From contig JAOZRF010000043.1 of assembly GCA_029940245.1 (NCBI GenBank), positions 1 through 11,967 on the forward strand: 11,967 nucleotides of DNA. Reading direction: 5' to 3'. Under the pieces are notes generated by a model. That model was not told the DNA's origin and searched no databases. It worked only from the letters and a program-made list of their open reading frames with translations. This DNA comes from Desulfobacula sp. (lineage in GTDB: Bacteria; Desulfobacterota; Desulfobacteria; Desulfobacterales; Desulfobacteraceae). Of this stretch, positions 1 through 7,177 are shown piece by piece (within the stretch, counting starts at the first letter, position 1; each line of letters opens with the position of its first letter). A program made the translations under genes and the position numbers.

Positions 1-108
1 TTCAATATCGATGAGACGGTCCTTCCAAAGGGGGTGGAAATGTTCGTCCGGGGCGCACTCAATTTTTTTGAAAAGGCAAACCGATTGTCGTTTTTAAAAC
101 AAAAGTAA
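1..108 (+). CDS. C-terminal end of a probable M20-family amidohydrolase (5' truncated by window)
   Basis: Frame 1 is open from the first base to a TAA at 106-108 and gives the last 35 residues of a protein. The segment starting FNIDETVLPKGVEMF resembles the C-terminal end of M20-type amidohydrolases (aminoacylase, hippurate hydrolase and indole-acetyl-amino-acid hydrolase types), where an F-x-x-D/N-D-x-x-L-P-x-G stretch precedes a final helix. If so, the enzyme would release an amino acid from an N-acyl conjugate in the cytoplasm. The stop lies 82 bases before the TRAP binding-protein start, on the same strand, so co-transcription is plausible. The catalytic and metal-binding part is outside the window, so the family call rests on this short tail alone. 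Confidence 0.45.
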   Translation, partial: FNIDETVLPKGVEMFVRGALNFFEKANRLSFLKQK

Positions 109-190
109 GGTGAGCTGGTGAAACTATATTTATTACAAACCATTCTAATCAAAAAGCATTTATTAACCCCAAGACAAAAGGAGTTTGACA

Positions 191-1225
191 ATGGAAAAAA
201 TGATGAGTTTAAAAGTATTTAAAGTATTACTTGCAGGATGTCTGCTGATCGCAGCAACAAGTATAAGCGTGTATGCAGCAGAGTGGAAGTATGCAATGGG
301 AGAGGGTTTGAATGATCCCCAAGGTATCTATGCTACGGCATTTAAGAGCTATATTGAGGAAAATTCCAGACATAAAATTAAAATCTATCCAGTCGGAAGC
401 CTTGGCGAAGAGACCGATATGATGGAACAAACTAAAGCTGGGATCTTACAATTTTTAGGACAATCAACCGGTTACATGGGTGGTACGATTCCTGAGATGG
501 ATCTGTTTACACTGCCTTATGTCCTGCCAACAGATACGAAGCAGCTTGATTACTTTTTCAAAAACTCAAAAGTGATTACCAATATGCTTCCTGCAATTTT
601 TAATAAACACGGACTTGAGTTACTCTCTATCTTCCCGGAAGGTGAGATGGCGGTGACAACCTTTGTTCCATTTCATTCACCAGCAGATTTGAAGGGAAAA
701 AAGATGCGTGTTATGCCGGGATCGCCTATCTTGGTTGAGACCTATAAAGCCTTTGGTGCTTCACCTGTTCCAATGAGCTGGGGCGATCTGATTGGTGCAC
801 TAAAGACCAATATGGTAGATGGTCAGGAAAATCCAACGGTATGGATTGAAGCATATGGCCTGGATAACTTGACAAAAGTATTGACATATACCGGACATGG
901 ACACTTCAATGCATCAGCATCAGCAAACAAAAAGTTTTTTGACGAGCTTAGCGAAAGAGATAAAAAACTTGTTCGCGCAGCTGCTGCCCATGCACACCAA
1001 ATCATCCTGATTGAGGCTCAAAAGCTGGATGCTTATGGCATTGGTCGCATTGTCAGAACCAACCCGGGCTATAAGATTGTGACACTCACTGAGAGTGAGC
1101 GGGCACCGTTTAAAAAAGCTGCAAAGATTGTACAAGCTTCGTTTGCATCAAAGAGCGCTTCAAACAAAAAAGTTTTGGATCAAATGATGGCTGATCTAAA
1201 AGAAGCGGAAGCAAACGCTAAATAA
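191..1225 (+). CDS. dctP: TRAP transporter substrate-binding protein, DctP family
   Basis: Periplasmic binding protein of a tripartite ATP-independent (TRAP) transporter; it captures an organic anion and delivers it to the membrane subunits. The start is ATG at 191, with AAAGGAG at 177-183 seven bases upstream; an in-frame TTG at 185 is less likely. The 344-residue length is normal for the family. Residues 1-29 form a Sec signal peptide (basic start, hydrophobic core, VYA cleavage site before AEWKY). The family signature is clear: DLKGKKMRV around 167-174, with Arg173 at the position that usually salt-bridges the substrate carboxylate, then ASPVPMSWGDLIGAL and MVDGQENP near 208-215. It is the first gene of the dctP-dctQ-dctM set, and a strong inverted repeat follows its stop. 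The ligand cannot be told from sequence; a carboxylate is expected from Arg173. Confidence 0.94.
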   Translation: MEKMMSLKVFKVLLAGCLLIAATSISVYAAEWKYAMGEGLNDPQGIYATAFKSYIEENSRHKIKIYPVGSLGEETDMMEQTKAGILQFLGQSTGYMGGTIPEMDLFTLPYVLPTDTKQLDYFFKNSKVITNMLPAIFNKHGLELLSIFPEGEMAVTTFVPFHSPADLKGKKMRVMPGSPILVETYKAFGASPVPMSWGDLIGALKTNMVDGQENPTVWIEAYGLDNLTKVLTYTGHGHFNASASANKKFFDELSERDKKLVRAAAAHAHQIILIEAQKLDAYGIGRIVRTNPGYKIVTLTESERAPFKKAAKIVQASFASKSASNKKVLDQMMADLKEAEANAK

Positions 1226-1240
1226 TCTTAAAAACACAAA

Positions 1241-1291
1241 GAATAGCAAAATAGGTTGTACCTTTTTTATGCGCGATCTATTTTGCTATTC
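1241..1291 (+). promoter_or_regulatory. Intercistronic stem-loop between dctP and dctQ
   Basis: GAATAGCAAAATAG (1241-1254) and CTATTTTGCTATTC (1278-1291) are a perfect 14-bp inverted repeat. The stem can extend inward through 1255-1259 with 1273-1277 using G-U pairs, leaving a loop of about 13 bases. No T-run follows, and the 3' arm ends directly before the dctQ ribosome binding site AGGAG (1292-1296). It is therefore better read as an mRNA-processing or stability hairpin than as a terminator. Such structures commonly let a binding protein be made in excess of its membrane partners. An alternative dctQ start (ATG at 1269) would fall inside this loop, which argues for the ATG at 1302. Confidence 0.7.
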
Positions 1292-1301
1292 AGGAGTAAA
1301 G

Positions 1302-1883
1302 ATGGATGAAGTAGAAAAAAAAACTATATTCAATCCAATACTAAAAACGCTCGATTTTATTGATACCCTGATAAGTAGGTTTGAAGGGGTTATGCTGGCT
1401 GTTGGGGTGATAGCAATGACTGTTAATACCATTGCCGCTGTGATTAGTCGGTATGTTTTTAATAGTGCGATTACCTTCACCGATGAGCTTAATATGATAT
1501 TTATCGTTGTGGTGACGTATGCAGGCTTAAGTTACGCAGCACGCAATGGACGACATATCAGGATGTCTGCTATTTATGATGCAATGCCCGCAAAAACGCG
1601 CAAAGTGTTGATGATTGTGATGGCATCGGTGACGTCGGCTTTTATGTTTTCTCTCTCTTATTATTCGTACTACTATATTTTTGAGGTGTATCAGAGTGGA
1701 CGTATTTTGCCGGCTTTGGGCCTGCCGGTCTTTTATATCTATTTGTGGGTACCCGTTGGTTTTGTTGTGACAGGATTGCAGTACGCATTTACGGTGGTTA
1801 AGAATCTAACAGAGAGCGATGTCTATCTTTCAACCAATGTTAAAGATGGATATTCTGACACTGATAATGATATTGAGATGTGA
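1302..1883 (+). CDS. dctQ: TRAP transporter small membrane subunit, DctQ family
   Basis: Small permease subunit (193 residues) that packs against DctM in the inner membrane. The start is ATG 1302 with AGGAG five bases upstream; an in-frame ATG at 1269 lies inside the preceding stem-loop and lacks a site. Four membrane segments are visible, at roughly residues 29-50, 60-82, 97-120 and 134-157. Family features include the ISRYVFNSAITFTDELN stretch after the first helix (R-Y-F then an acidic residue) and NGRHIRM after the second. The C-terminal tail is polar and rich in Asp. The dctM start overlaps or abuts its stop, so the two are translationally coupled. The call is secure at family level; substrate is unknown. 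Confidence 0.92.
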   Translation: MDEVEKKTIFNPILKTLDFIDTLISRFEGVMLAVGVIAMTVNTIAAVISRYVFNSAITFTDELNMIFIVVVTYAGLSYAARNGRHIRMSAIYDAMPAKTRKVLMIVMASVTSAFMFSLSYYSYYYIFEVYQSGRILPALGLPVFYIYLWVPVGFVVTGLQYAFTVVKNLTESDVYLSTNVKDGYSDTDNDIEM

Positions 1884-1885
1884 AG

Positions 1886-3571
1886 ATGAGATTTCAAATT
1901 AAGAAAATAATACTGCTATTTGTTCTCAGTTGGTTTTTGACCACTCCTCTTATGGCATCAGATCCTGTCAGGATTGTGATTGAAGAGACGGTCATTGACC
2001 AAAAAACACTCCTTTCTGTATACGGCTATGCAGAAGGGGTGGAGCCATGGCAAACGGTCAGCATCACCTTAAGCGATGAGAAGAGTGCAATTATTGAGCA
2101 GACCCCCGAGATCAATAAAATCGGTAACTGGGGCGTTGAAGTGGTCGACATTGGTGCCTTTAAAGACGGAAATATCACCATTACGGCAGTGGTAAAAGAT
2201 GACCGGGGAAATATAGTTGCGCAAACAGGTTCCAGTGCTGTCCTGGATACCAGTTTTAGTTTTGTTGGGTTTATGAATAATCATTTTGCTGCCACTATAT
2301 TTTTGCTGATGGTCATTTTACTGCTATTAGGGTTTCCTATGAAGATTCCTCTGATTGCCGGAGCAACGCTTGGGGTGTATCTGCTATACGATGGGGATAT
2401 GTCACAGATGCAGTTTATGATTCAGCAGATGATGGCAGGGATTCGTCCGGCAGCACTCATTGCCGTGCCGATGTTTATCCTCTCAGCCGATATTATGACC
2501 AGAGGCAAATCAGCTGGAAAACTGATCGATCTAGTGATGGCATTTGTCAGGCACATCAAAGGGGGGCTTGCTGTGAGTACAGCTGGAGCATGTGCGGTGT
2601 TTGGTGCGGTTTCCGGTTCGACTCAAGCTACTGTTGTAGCGATTGGATCACCCCTCCGTCCCAAGCTGCAAGAAGGGGGATACAAAGATTCCTTTATTTT
2701 AGCACTCATTATCAACTCCAGTGATATTGCTTTTTTGATTCCTCCCAGCATTGGGATGATTATCTATGGAATTGTCGCGAAAGCCTCTATACCTGAACTT
2801 TTTATCGCAGGAATCGGTCCCGGGCTGTTGATCTTACTTTTGTTTTCAATCTACAGCGTTATCTATGCGTATATAAACAAGATCCCCACCCAGCCGAAAG
2901 CCTCATGGAGCGAGCGGGGCAAGGCACTGTATCACGCAATGTGGCCTTTGGGATTCCCGGTTATTATTATCGGTGGTATCTTCGGCGGTATCTTCAGCCC
3001 CACAGAAGCAGCAGCTGTGAGCGTGGCATATGCCATCCTGCTGGAGGGCCTTATTTTTAAAACGATGAAGCTTGGCGACTTTTATGCAACCACCAAGTCA
3101 ACAGGGTTAGTGACAGCCGTTGTTTTTATCCTGGTAGGTGCCGGCGCTGCTTTTGCCTGGGTGTTATCCTATGCGCAAGTTCCCCAACAGCTTTTGGGGA
3201 TGATCGGCATTTCTGAGATGGGTCAATATGGCGTACTCTTTGTTATCTCTGTTGCCTTTTTTGTCGGATGTATGTTTGTTGATCCGATTGTGGTGATTTT
3301 GATCTTAGTGCCTATTTTTGCACCTGTCGTGAATGATGTTGGACTTGATTCTGTTTTAGTGGGTACGATTATTACGCTCCAATGTGCCATTGGTTCTGCC
3401 ACACCGCCATTTGGCTGTGATATTTTTACCGCTATTGCGATATTTAAACGCCCGTATTTTGAAGTTGTCAAAGGAACACCGCCATTTATATTCATTCTCT
3501 TAAGCGTCGCTGTAGTGATGATCTTTTTCCCGGAGATAGCACTTTACTTAAGAGATGTAGCCTTTAGATAA
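1886..3571 (+). CDS. dctM: TRAP transporter large membrane subunit, DctM family, with N-terminal Ig-like domain
   Basis: The large permease subunit that forms the sodium-coupled transport core. A GTG at 1880 (GTGA overlap with the dctQ stop) and an ATG at 1886 are both possible starts; ATG is chosen because GAGA at 1875-1878 is then better spaced. The protein has about 561 residues, against the usual 425-440. The excess is N-terminal: a second signal peptide (about 1-24, ending PLMA), then a beta-rich segment at about 26-123 that reads like a bacterial Ig-like repeat (VYGYAEGVEPW, GNWGVEVV, FKDGNITITAVVKDDRGN, VLDT). The conventional DctM starts near residue 131. Core motifs follow: PMFILSADIM, GGLAVSTAG, FGAVSGSTQA, PPSIGMIIYG, GGIFSPTEAAAVSVAYA and SATPPFGCDIF. 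Membrane insertion with the Ig domain in the periplasm is inferred. The domain might contact the binding protein. Confidence 0.93.
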   Translation: MRFQIKKIILLFVLSWFLTTPLMASDPVRIVIEETVIDQKTLLSVYGYAEGVEPWQTVSITLSDEKSAIIEQTPEINKIGNWGVEVVDIGAFKDGNITITAVVKDDRGNIVAQTGSSAVLDTSFSFVGFMNNHFAATIFLLMVILLLLGFPMKIPLIAGATLGVYLLYDGDMSQMQFMIQQMMAGIRPAALIAVPMFILSADIMTRGKSAGKLIDLVMAFVRHIKGGLAVSTAGACAVFGAVSGSTQATVVAIGSPLRPKLQEGGYKDSFILALIINSSDIAFLIPPSIGMIIYGIVAKASIPELFIAGIGPGLLILLLFSIYSVIYAYINKIPTQPKASWSERGKALYHAMWPLGFPVIIIGGIFGGIFSPTEAAAVSVAYAILLEGLIFKTMKLGDFYATTKSTGLVTAVVFILVGAGAAFAWVLSYAQVPQQLLGMIGISEMGQYGVLFVISVAFFVGCMFVDPIVVILILVPIFAPVVNDVGLDSVLVGTIITLQCAIGSATPPFGCDIFTAIAIFKRPYFEVVKGTPPFIFILLSVAVVMIFFPEIALYLRDVAFR

Positions 3572-3587
3572 GGAAACGGGAATCTAA

Positions 3588-3816
3588 AAAGATACCCTGG
3601 ATTCAAATAAAATCCAGAAAGAGGTGATTCAGGCGGCGATAAATCTGACATCAAAGGACAACCAGGTAAAAGTGATTCTTTTAGAATGCAGCATACTCCC
3701 CCCCCTATGCCCAGGTTGTACAGACGGCAACCGGATTTCCGGTTTTTGATTATATCACCATGATAAATTATGTGTTCAATGCTGTGGTTAAAAAAACGTA
3801 CAAAGGGTTTATGTAG
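3588..3816 (+). pseudogene. Remnant of an aspartate/glutamate racemase-family gene (C-terminal part, frameshifted)
   Basis: After dctM a frame with no start codon encodes KDTLDSNKIQKEVIQAAIN and then VKVILLECSILPP, where it meets a run of eight C at about 3698-3705. Removing one C restores YAQVVQTATGFPVFDY and a tail ending YKGFM before TAG (3814-3816). The joined 75-residue product matches the C-terminal end of aspartate/glutamate/hydantoin racemase-family proteins: the LLEC motif carries the second catalytic cysteine, followed by LPPYA and a GFPVFD segment. The N-terminal two thirds are missing, so repairing the frameshift would not restore function. The position directly after the TRAP genes suggests the ancestral operon coupled uptake with racemisation. 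Confidence 0.78.
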
Positions 3817-4013
3817 GGGAAATAGACCAATCTGCCTACACCCTTGATCGGTATATCATTAGCAATCCTTGCAGCAGTTATCTTTTCTTTTTTAAACCTG
3901 TGTTCTGAATAAGGTTGTTTTTATCCTGCTAATTTATTATAATTCTAGCTCATGGTGCATTTAAATTTTTTAACTAATCATTAATTGTTTTTTAAGCAGG
4001 GGGTCTTATAATT
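3817..4013. other. Intergenic region between the racemase remnant and the 3D-domain gene
   Basis: AT-rich. An open stretch without a start codon (about 3829-3912) encodes a short hydrophobic tail containing LIGISLAILAAVIFSFL before TAA. It may be the end of a lost membrane protein, but it is too short to assign. The promoter at 3915-3943 and the ribosome binding site AGGGGG at 3998-4003 belong to the next gene. Confidence 0.35.
3915..3943 (+). promoter_or_regulatory. Sigma-70-type promoter for the 3D-domain gene
   Basis: TTGTTT (3915-3920) and a perfect TATAAT (3938-3943) are separated by exactly 17 bases. Transcription would start near 3950 and leave a 5' leader of about 64 bases before the ATG at 4014. 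The -35 box matches the consensus only in part, so the call rests on the -10 box and spacing. Confidence 0.55.
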
Positions 4014-4553
4014 ATGAAACTTAAAAATAATTATACCCTTATGCTGTTCTTAACTATTCTAACCAGCTTACTTTTTTCAGGGCTGTTCATTTCGGGATAT
4101 ATTCTCAACAATATTAATGCCAAAATAATTGCTTCTTTAAATCTGGAAAATCAAGATTTGAAAAGAAGGGTATCTTTTTATGAAAACAAAGAAATATATT
4201 TTAGAGCAATGATCAACTCCAAAGAAAAACAATTGATTACAATTTCAAAAGCAAATGTGACATTAACGGGATATCATCCATGGTCAAATGGAATTAACTC
4301 AGATGGTTATCCTCAAACAACAGCAACCATGACAATGCCCGTTGCCGGCAGGACATGCGCCATCAGTTCTGAGCTTGTAAACAGGGGTTGGCTGGGAAAA
4401 AGAATATACATTGAAGGGATAGGGGTCTTTAAGGCCGACGATCGAATGAACCCCGGTTTAGATGGGTTAAGAATTGATTTGTGCATGGGATCACTGCAAG
4501 AGGCTTTAAATTTTGGTAAAATGAAAAATATTTTAGCCATTAATATTAACTAA
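4014..4553 (+). CDS. Membrane-anchored 3D-domain protein
   Basis: A 179-residue protein with one N-terminal membrane segment (about 8-31, a signal anchor or uncleaved signal peptide), a short helical, possibly coiled-coil region (about 37-75), and a C-terminal 3D domain (about 80-160). The 3D domain, named for three conserved aspartates, is found in MltA-type lytic transglycosylases and in stationary-phase and resuscitation-promoting wall proteins. Here the acidic cluster is KADDRMNPGLDGLRIDLCM, with Asp142/143, Asp150 and Asp155, preceded by VTLTGYHPW and TMTMPVAGRTCAIS. A role in binding or cutting peptidoglycan on the periplasmic side is likely, though no separate catalytic domain is present. 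It has its own promoter, and AGGGGG lies ten bases before the ATG. The stop codon is the first base of an inverted-repeat element. The domain call is firm; the enzymatic role is inferred. Confidence 0.8.
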   Translation: MKLKNNYTLMLFLTILTSLLFSGLFISGYILNNINAKIIASLNLENQDLKRRVSFYENKEIYFRAMINSKEKQLITISKANVTLTGYHPWSNGINSDGYPQTTATMTMPVAGRTCAISSELVNRGWLGKRIYIEGIGVFKADDRMNPGLDGLRIDLCMGSLQEALNFGKMKNILAININ

Positions 4554-4695
4554 TTCAACTTTCGGATTTCGGAGTTGGCAGATTTGAGTGGGGTCAGGCT
4601 TGCATTATTGCATTTTTGATATAGATTTATTGATAAAAACACAATAAAACAAGCCTGACCCCGTCTGCAAGAACTTAAGGCCGAAAGTTGAGTTA
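4551..4695. repeat. Nested inverted-repeat element (REP/MITE-like)
   Basis: Three nested pairs of arms surround an AT-rich core. Outer: TAATTCAACTTTCGG (4551-4565) against CCGAAAGTTGAGTTA (4681-4695), 14 of 15 positions pairing. Middle: GCAGA (4578-4582) against TCTGC (4664-4668). Inner: GGGGTCAGGCTTG (4590-4602) against CAAGCCTGACCCC (4650-4662), perfect over 13 bases, with a 47-base loop. No coding sequence lies inside. The inner pair resembles dispersed repeats I associate with REP-associated tyrosine transposases in deltaproteobacteria, but no transposase is in this window. The left edge contains the stop codon of the 3D gene, so the element may also serve as its 3' mRNA structure. Confidence 0.75.
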
Positions 4696-4731
4696 ACTAA
4701 GTTTTTTTTAAGAGATAAGGAAAATAATTCT

Positions 4732-5640
4732 ATGCTATTGGGGCTGCATACATATAGTTTATATCTGCATGGAATCGGTCAGGCCTGGGCAGGATTTCAT
4801 CTGCCATGGGAAAGGCAGTTGACTACGTTTCAGCTGTTTGATCTGGGTATTAAACTCGGGCTGGACGGATTTCATCTGGATGATGGGGTCCTGGAAAGCC
4901 TGGAGCCTTCTTTTCTCAGGCAAGTTAAAAGTTCAGCAAAAGAAAAAAATCTTTATCTTGAGTATAATATGTCCCTTGATCTGGGGCATTTTGGCATCGG
5001 TATCCAGCATCATCTGGAAGACGGGCTTGACACGGCTCATTTGCTGGGAGCAGATGTGGTAAAGATCAGCATGGATTTACCCCGGCCCCGACCAAGGTCT
5101 GGAAGTCGTTTTCATCCAAAGGTCATACCCTATCTGCAAAAAACAGCACAAATACTGAGAGAAACAGCACCAAAGGCAGAGGAATACGGCATCCGCCTGG
5201 CCCTTGAAAATCATTGTGACAGTTTTTCAGAAGAAATTCTCTGGGTACTTAATGAAGTTAATCATCCTTTTGCAGGCGCCTGTATTGACACCGTAAATGC
5301 CTGGCATATGGCTGAAGACCCAATGAAAGCAATTGAGAATCTTGCGCCTGTTGCATTTACAAATCATTTCAGGGATGATCGCGTTGAATTCTGCCGGGAT
5401 GGTTTCAAAGTCAGTGGGGTGGCCGTGGGTGATGGGGATATTGATATGAAAAAAGCATATAAACTCATTAAAAACAACTCTCCCACCAACCGGATCAATA
5501 TCGAAACCGAAATGGGGATAAGCCTTGCGGACAAGGAGACAGCCTTGCATCTGGAGATTGCAACCATTAAAAAAAGCATTCATTTTTGCCGAACAATACT
5601 GAATATTAACAAAGAAATCAATGAAATAGAAAAAAGTTAA
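4732..5640 (+). CDS. Sugar phosphate isomerase/epimerase-like TIM-barrel protein
   Basis: A 302-residue member of the xylose isomerase-like/AP endonuclease 2 TIM-barrel superfamily, whose enzymes isomerise or epimerise sugars, inositols and hydroxy-acids in the cytoplasm using a divalent metal. It opens with the barrel strand LLGLHTYSLYL, and LGLDGFHLDDG follows near 42-52. The four usual metal ligands can be proposed: Glu159 (LALENH), Asp186 (ACIDTVN), His212 (FTNHFRDD) and Glu258 (INIETEMG). The length is standard and the barrel looks complete. AAGGA (4717-4721) lies ten bases before the ATG. A DadA-like oxidoreductase follows after 66 bases with no terminator visible, suggesting a two-gene operon. 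The real substrate cannot be told from sequence. The start sits just beyond the nested inverted repeat, and no convincing promoter was found. Confidence 0.85.
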   Translation: MLLGLHTYSLYLHGIGQAWAGFHLPWERQLTTFQLFDLGIKLGLDGFHLDDGVLESLEPSFLRQVKSSAKEKNLYLEYNMSLDLGHFGIGIQHHLEDGLDTAHLLGADVVKISMDLPRPRPRSGSRFHPKVIPYLQKTAQILRETAPKAEEYGIRLALENHCDSFSEEILWVLNEVNHPFAGACIDTVNAWHMAEDPMKAIENLAPVAFTNHFRDDRVEFCRDGFKVSGVAVGDGDIDMKKAYKLIKNNSPTNRINIETEMGISLADKETALHLEIATIKKSIHFCRTILNINKEINEIEKS

Positions 5641-5706
5641 ATTAAGACAATCCATCTGAATTTTAATATCACAATTAAATAATTTATCAATCAACGGGAA
5701 GTAACC

Positions 5707-6957
5707 ATGGGGTTGAACAAGGAAGTCATTATCATTGGGGGCGGGGTCATTGGTCTTGCCTGCGCACATTATTTAATTGATAAAGGTGCAAATGTCAGGA
5801 TCATTGAAAAATATGAAATCGGGGCTGGTGCCTCCCATGGAAATTGCGGCCTGCTTTGTTTCAGTGACGTGATCCCATTGTGCTCTTCTGGAACGGTCAG
5901 CCATGAAATTGTAAGAACCCTGAAAGGGACCTCACCCCTGTATATAAAACCCAGGCTGGATTACAAGCTGTTGGTATGGCTGTTAAAATTTGCTTCAAAA
6001 TGCAATGCCGACAATATGACACAGGCCGCCATGGGAAAATATGAACTTTTGAATTACTCGGCAAGCCTGTTTGATACATTGATGGCTCTGAACACGGTGA
6101 ATTGTGATTTTGAAAAAAAAGGGTTATTAGCCGTATTCAAGGACAAGAAAAATTTTGAAAAATATCAAGCAACCAATGAATTTCTTGCCACGTATAATAT
6201 GGGGGCCAGAAGAATTGATAAAAAAGAGTTGCGGCAGCTTGAACCTGCTCTTAGAAATGATATTGCCGGTGCCTGGCTCAATGAAAATGACTGGCACTTA
6301 AAACCGAACATACTCATGGCTTCCTGGCGAAAATACTTGAGCGGCAAAGGACTTATCATAGAAGAGCACTGCAAAGTTCTGGATTTTGAAATTAATGGAA
6401 ATACCATTATCAAAGTGAATACCATTAAAGGCAGTTTCAATGCAGATTCATTTGTTCTGGCAACAGGGGCATGGGCCCCTCAGACCTTGCAGCAGTTAAA
6501 ACTTGATCTGCCGGTTCAGCCTGGAAAGGGATATAGTATCACCATGGAGAGACCCGGTATATGCCTCACCTATCCCTGCTCTCTTTATGAAAAAAGTATG
6601 GTTGCCACCCCATGGAAAACTGGCTATCGCCTGGGCGGAACCATGGAGTTTTCAGGCTATGATGATAGCTTAAACCCTAAACGCCTTTCAAAACTGATTT
6701 CAGGGGCATCTGCCTTTCTAAGGGAACCTTTAGGCCATCCTGTTATGGAACAATGGACAAGCCTGCGACCCATGACTTATGATGATTTACCCATAATTGA
6801 CAGGGCACCCTTTCAGGAAAACCTGATTGTCGCGACGGGTCACGGCATGCTGGGGCTGACCATGTCAACAGGAACGGGCAAACTTGTATGCGACATGATT
6901 TATGGCAAAACACCGGAGATAAATATCACACCCTTTAGCATCAGCCGGTTCAGGTAA
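5707..6957 (+). CDS. FAD-dependent amino-acid oxidoreductase, DadA-like (DAO family)
   Basis: A 416-residue flavoenzyme of the D-amino-acid oxidase/DadA family, likely deaminating a D-amino acid, proline-like or sarcosine-like substrate and passing electrons to the respiratory chain. The N-terminal Rossmann motif is intact: VIIIGGGVIGLACAHYL, with Gly11, Gly13 and Gly16, and the ribose-binding Glu34 (RIIEK). Further DadA features are GASHGNCGLL near 42-51, VLATGAWAPQ, QPGKGYSITM, WTSLRPMTYDDLPIID and the C-terminal flavin motif GHGMLGLTMSTGTGK (378-392). GGGAA around 5696-5700 precedes ATG 5707. Length is normal and the frame is intact. It sits in a probable operon behind the TIM-barrel isomerase. 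A dadA label would overstate substrate knowledge, because hydroxyproline and sarcosine enzymes share this architecture. Confidence 0.87.
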   Translation: MGLNKEVIIIGGGVIGLACAHYLIDKGANVRIIEKYEIGAGASHGNCGLLCFSDVIPLCSSGTVSHEIVRTLKGTSPLYIKPRLDYKLLVWLLKFASKCNADNMTQAAMGKYELLNYSASLFDTLMALNTVNCDFEKKGLLAVFKDKKNFEKYQATNEFLATYNMGARRIDKKELRQLEPALRNDIAGAWLNENDWHLKPNILMASWRKYLSGKGLIIEEHCKVLDFEINGNTIIKVNTIKGSFNADSFVLATGAWAPQTLQQLKLDLPVQPGKGYSITMERPGICLTYPCSLYEKSMVATPWKTGYRLGGTMEFSGYDDSLNPKRLSKLISGASAFLREPLGHPVMEQWTSLRPMTYDDLPIIDRAPFQENLIVATGHGMLGLTMSTGTGKLVCDMIYGKTPEINITPFSISRFR

Positions 6958-7177
6958 AAAACCATCATTGGAAAATCTGCTATGACATCAATATTAAAAT
7001 CGTTTATTGCTTTATACACCTCAATGCTGCCGCCGTCTTATAAGAAGCGTAGTCCATATCAGGGCTTTTACTGCATTTGCCGCACTTGCCACGGCCATGA
7101 GCATGCTTCATGGCTTTTATCTTTAAACACAGTTTAGAGCAAAACAAATTACCATAGCCCATTAAAGGACGGATTGA

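Noticed and set aside
185..190. TTG start two codons before the dctP ATG
   Set aside because: The ATG at 191 has ideal spacing from AAAGGAG, whereas the TTG would be one base from it.
3597..3617. CTGGATT/AATCCAG hairpin after dctM as a terminator
   Set aside because: It has a 7-bp stem but no T-run, and it sits inside the racemase-like coding remnant, so it is more likely coincidental.
5227..5769. Minus-strand open frame of 180 codons
   Set aside because: It is antisense to the intact isomerase and the start of the DadA-like gene, both of which have strong family motifs; no recognisable domain.
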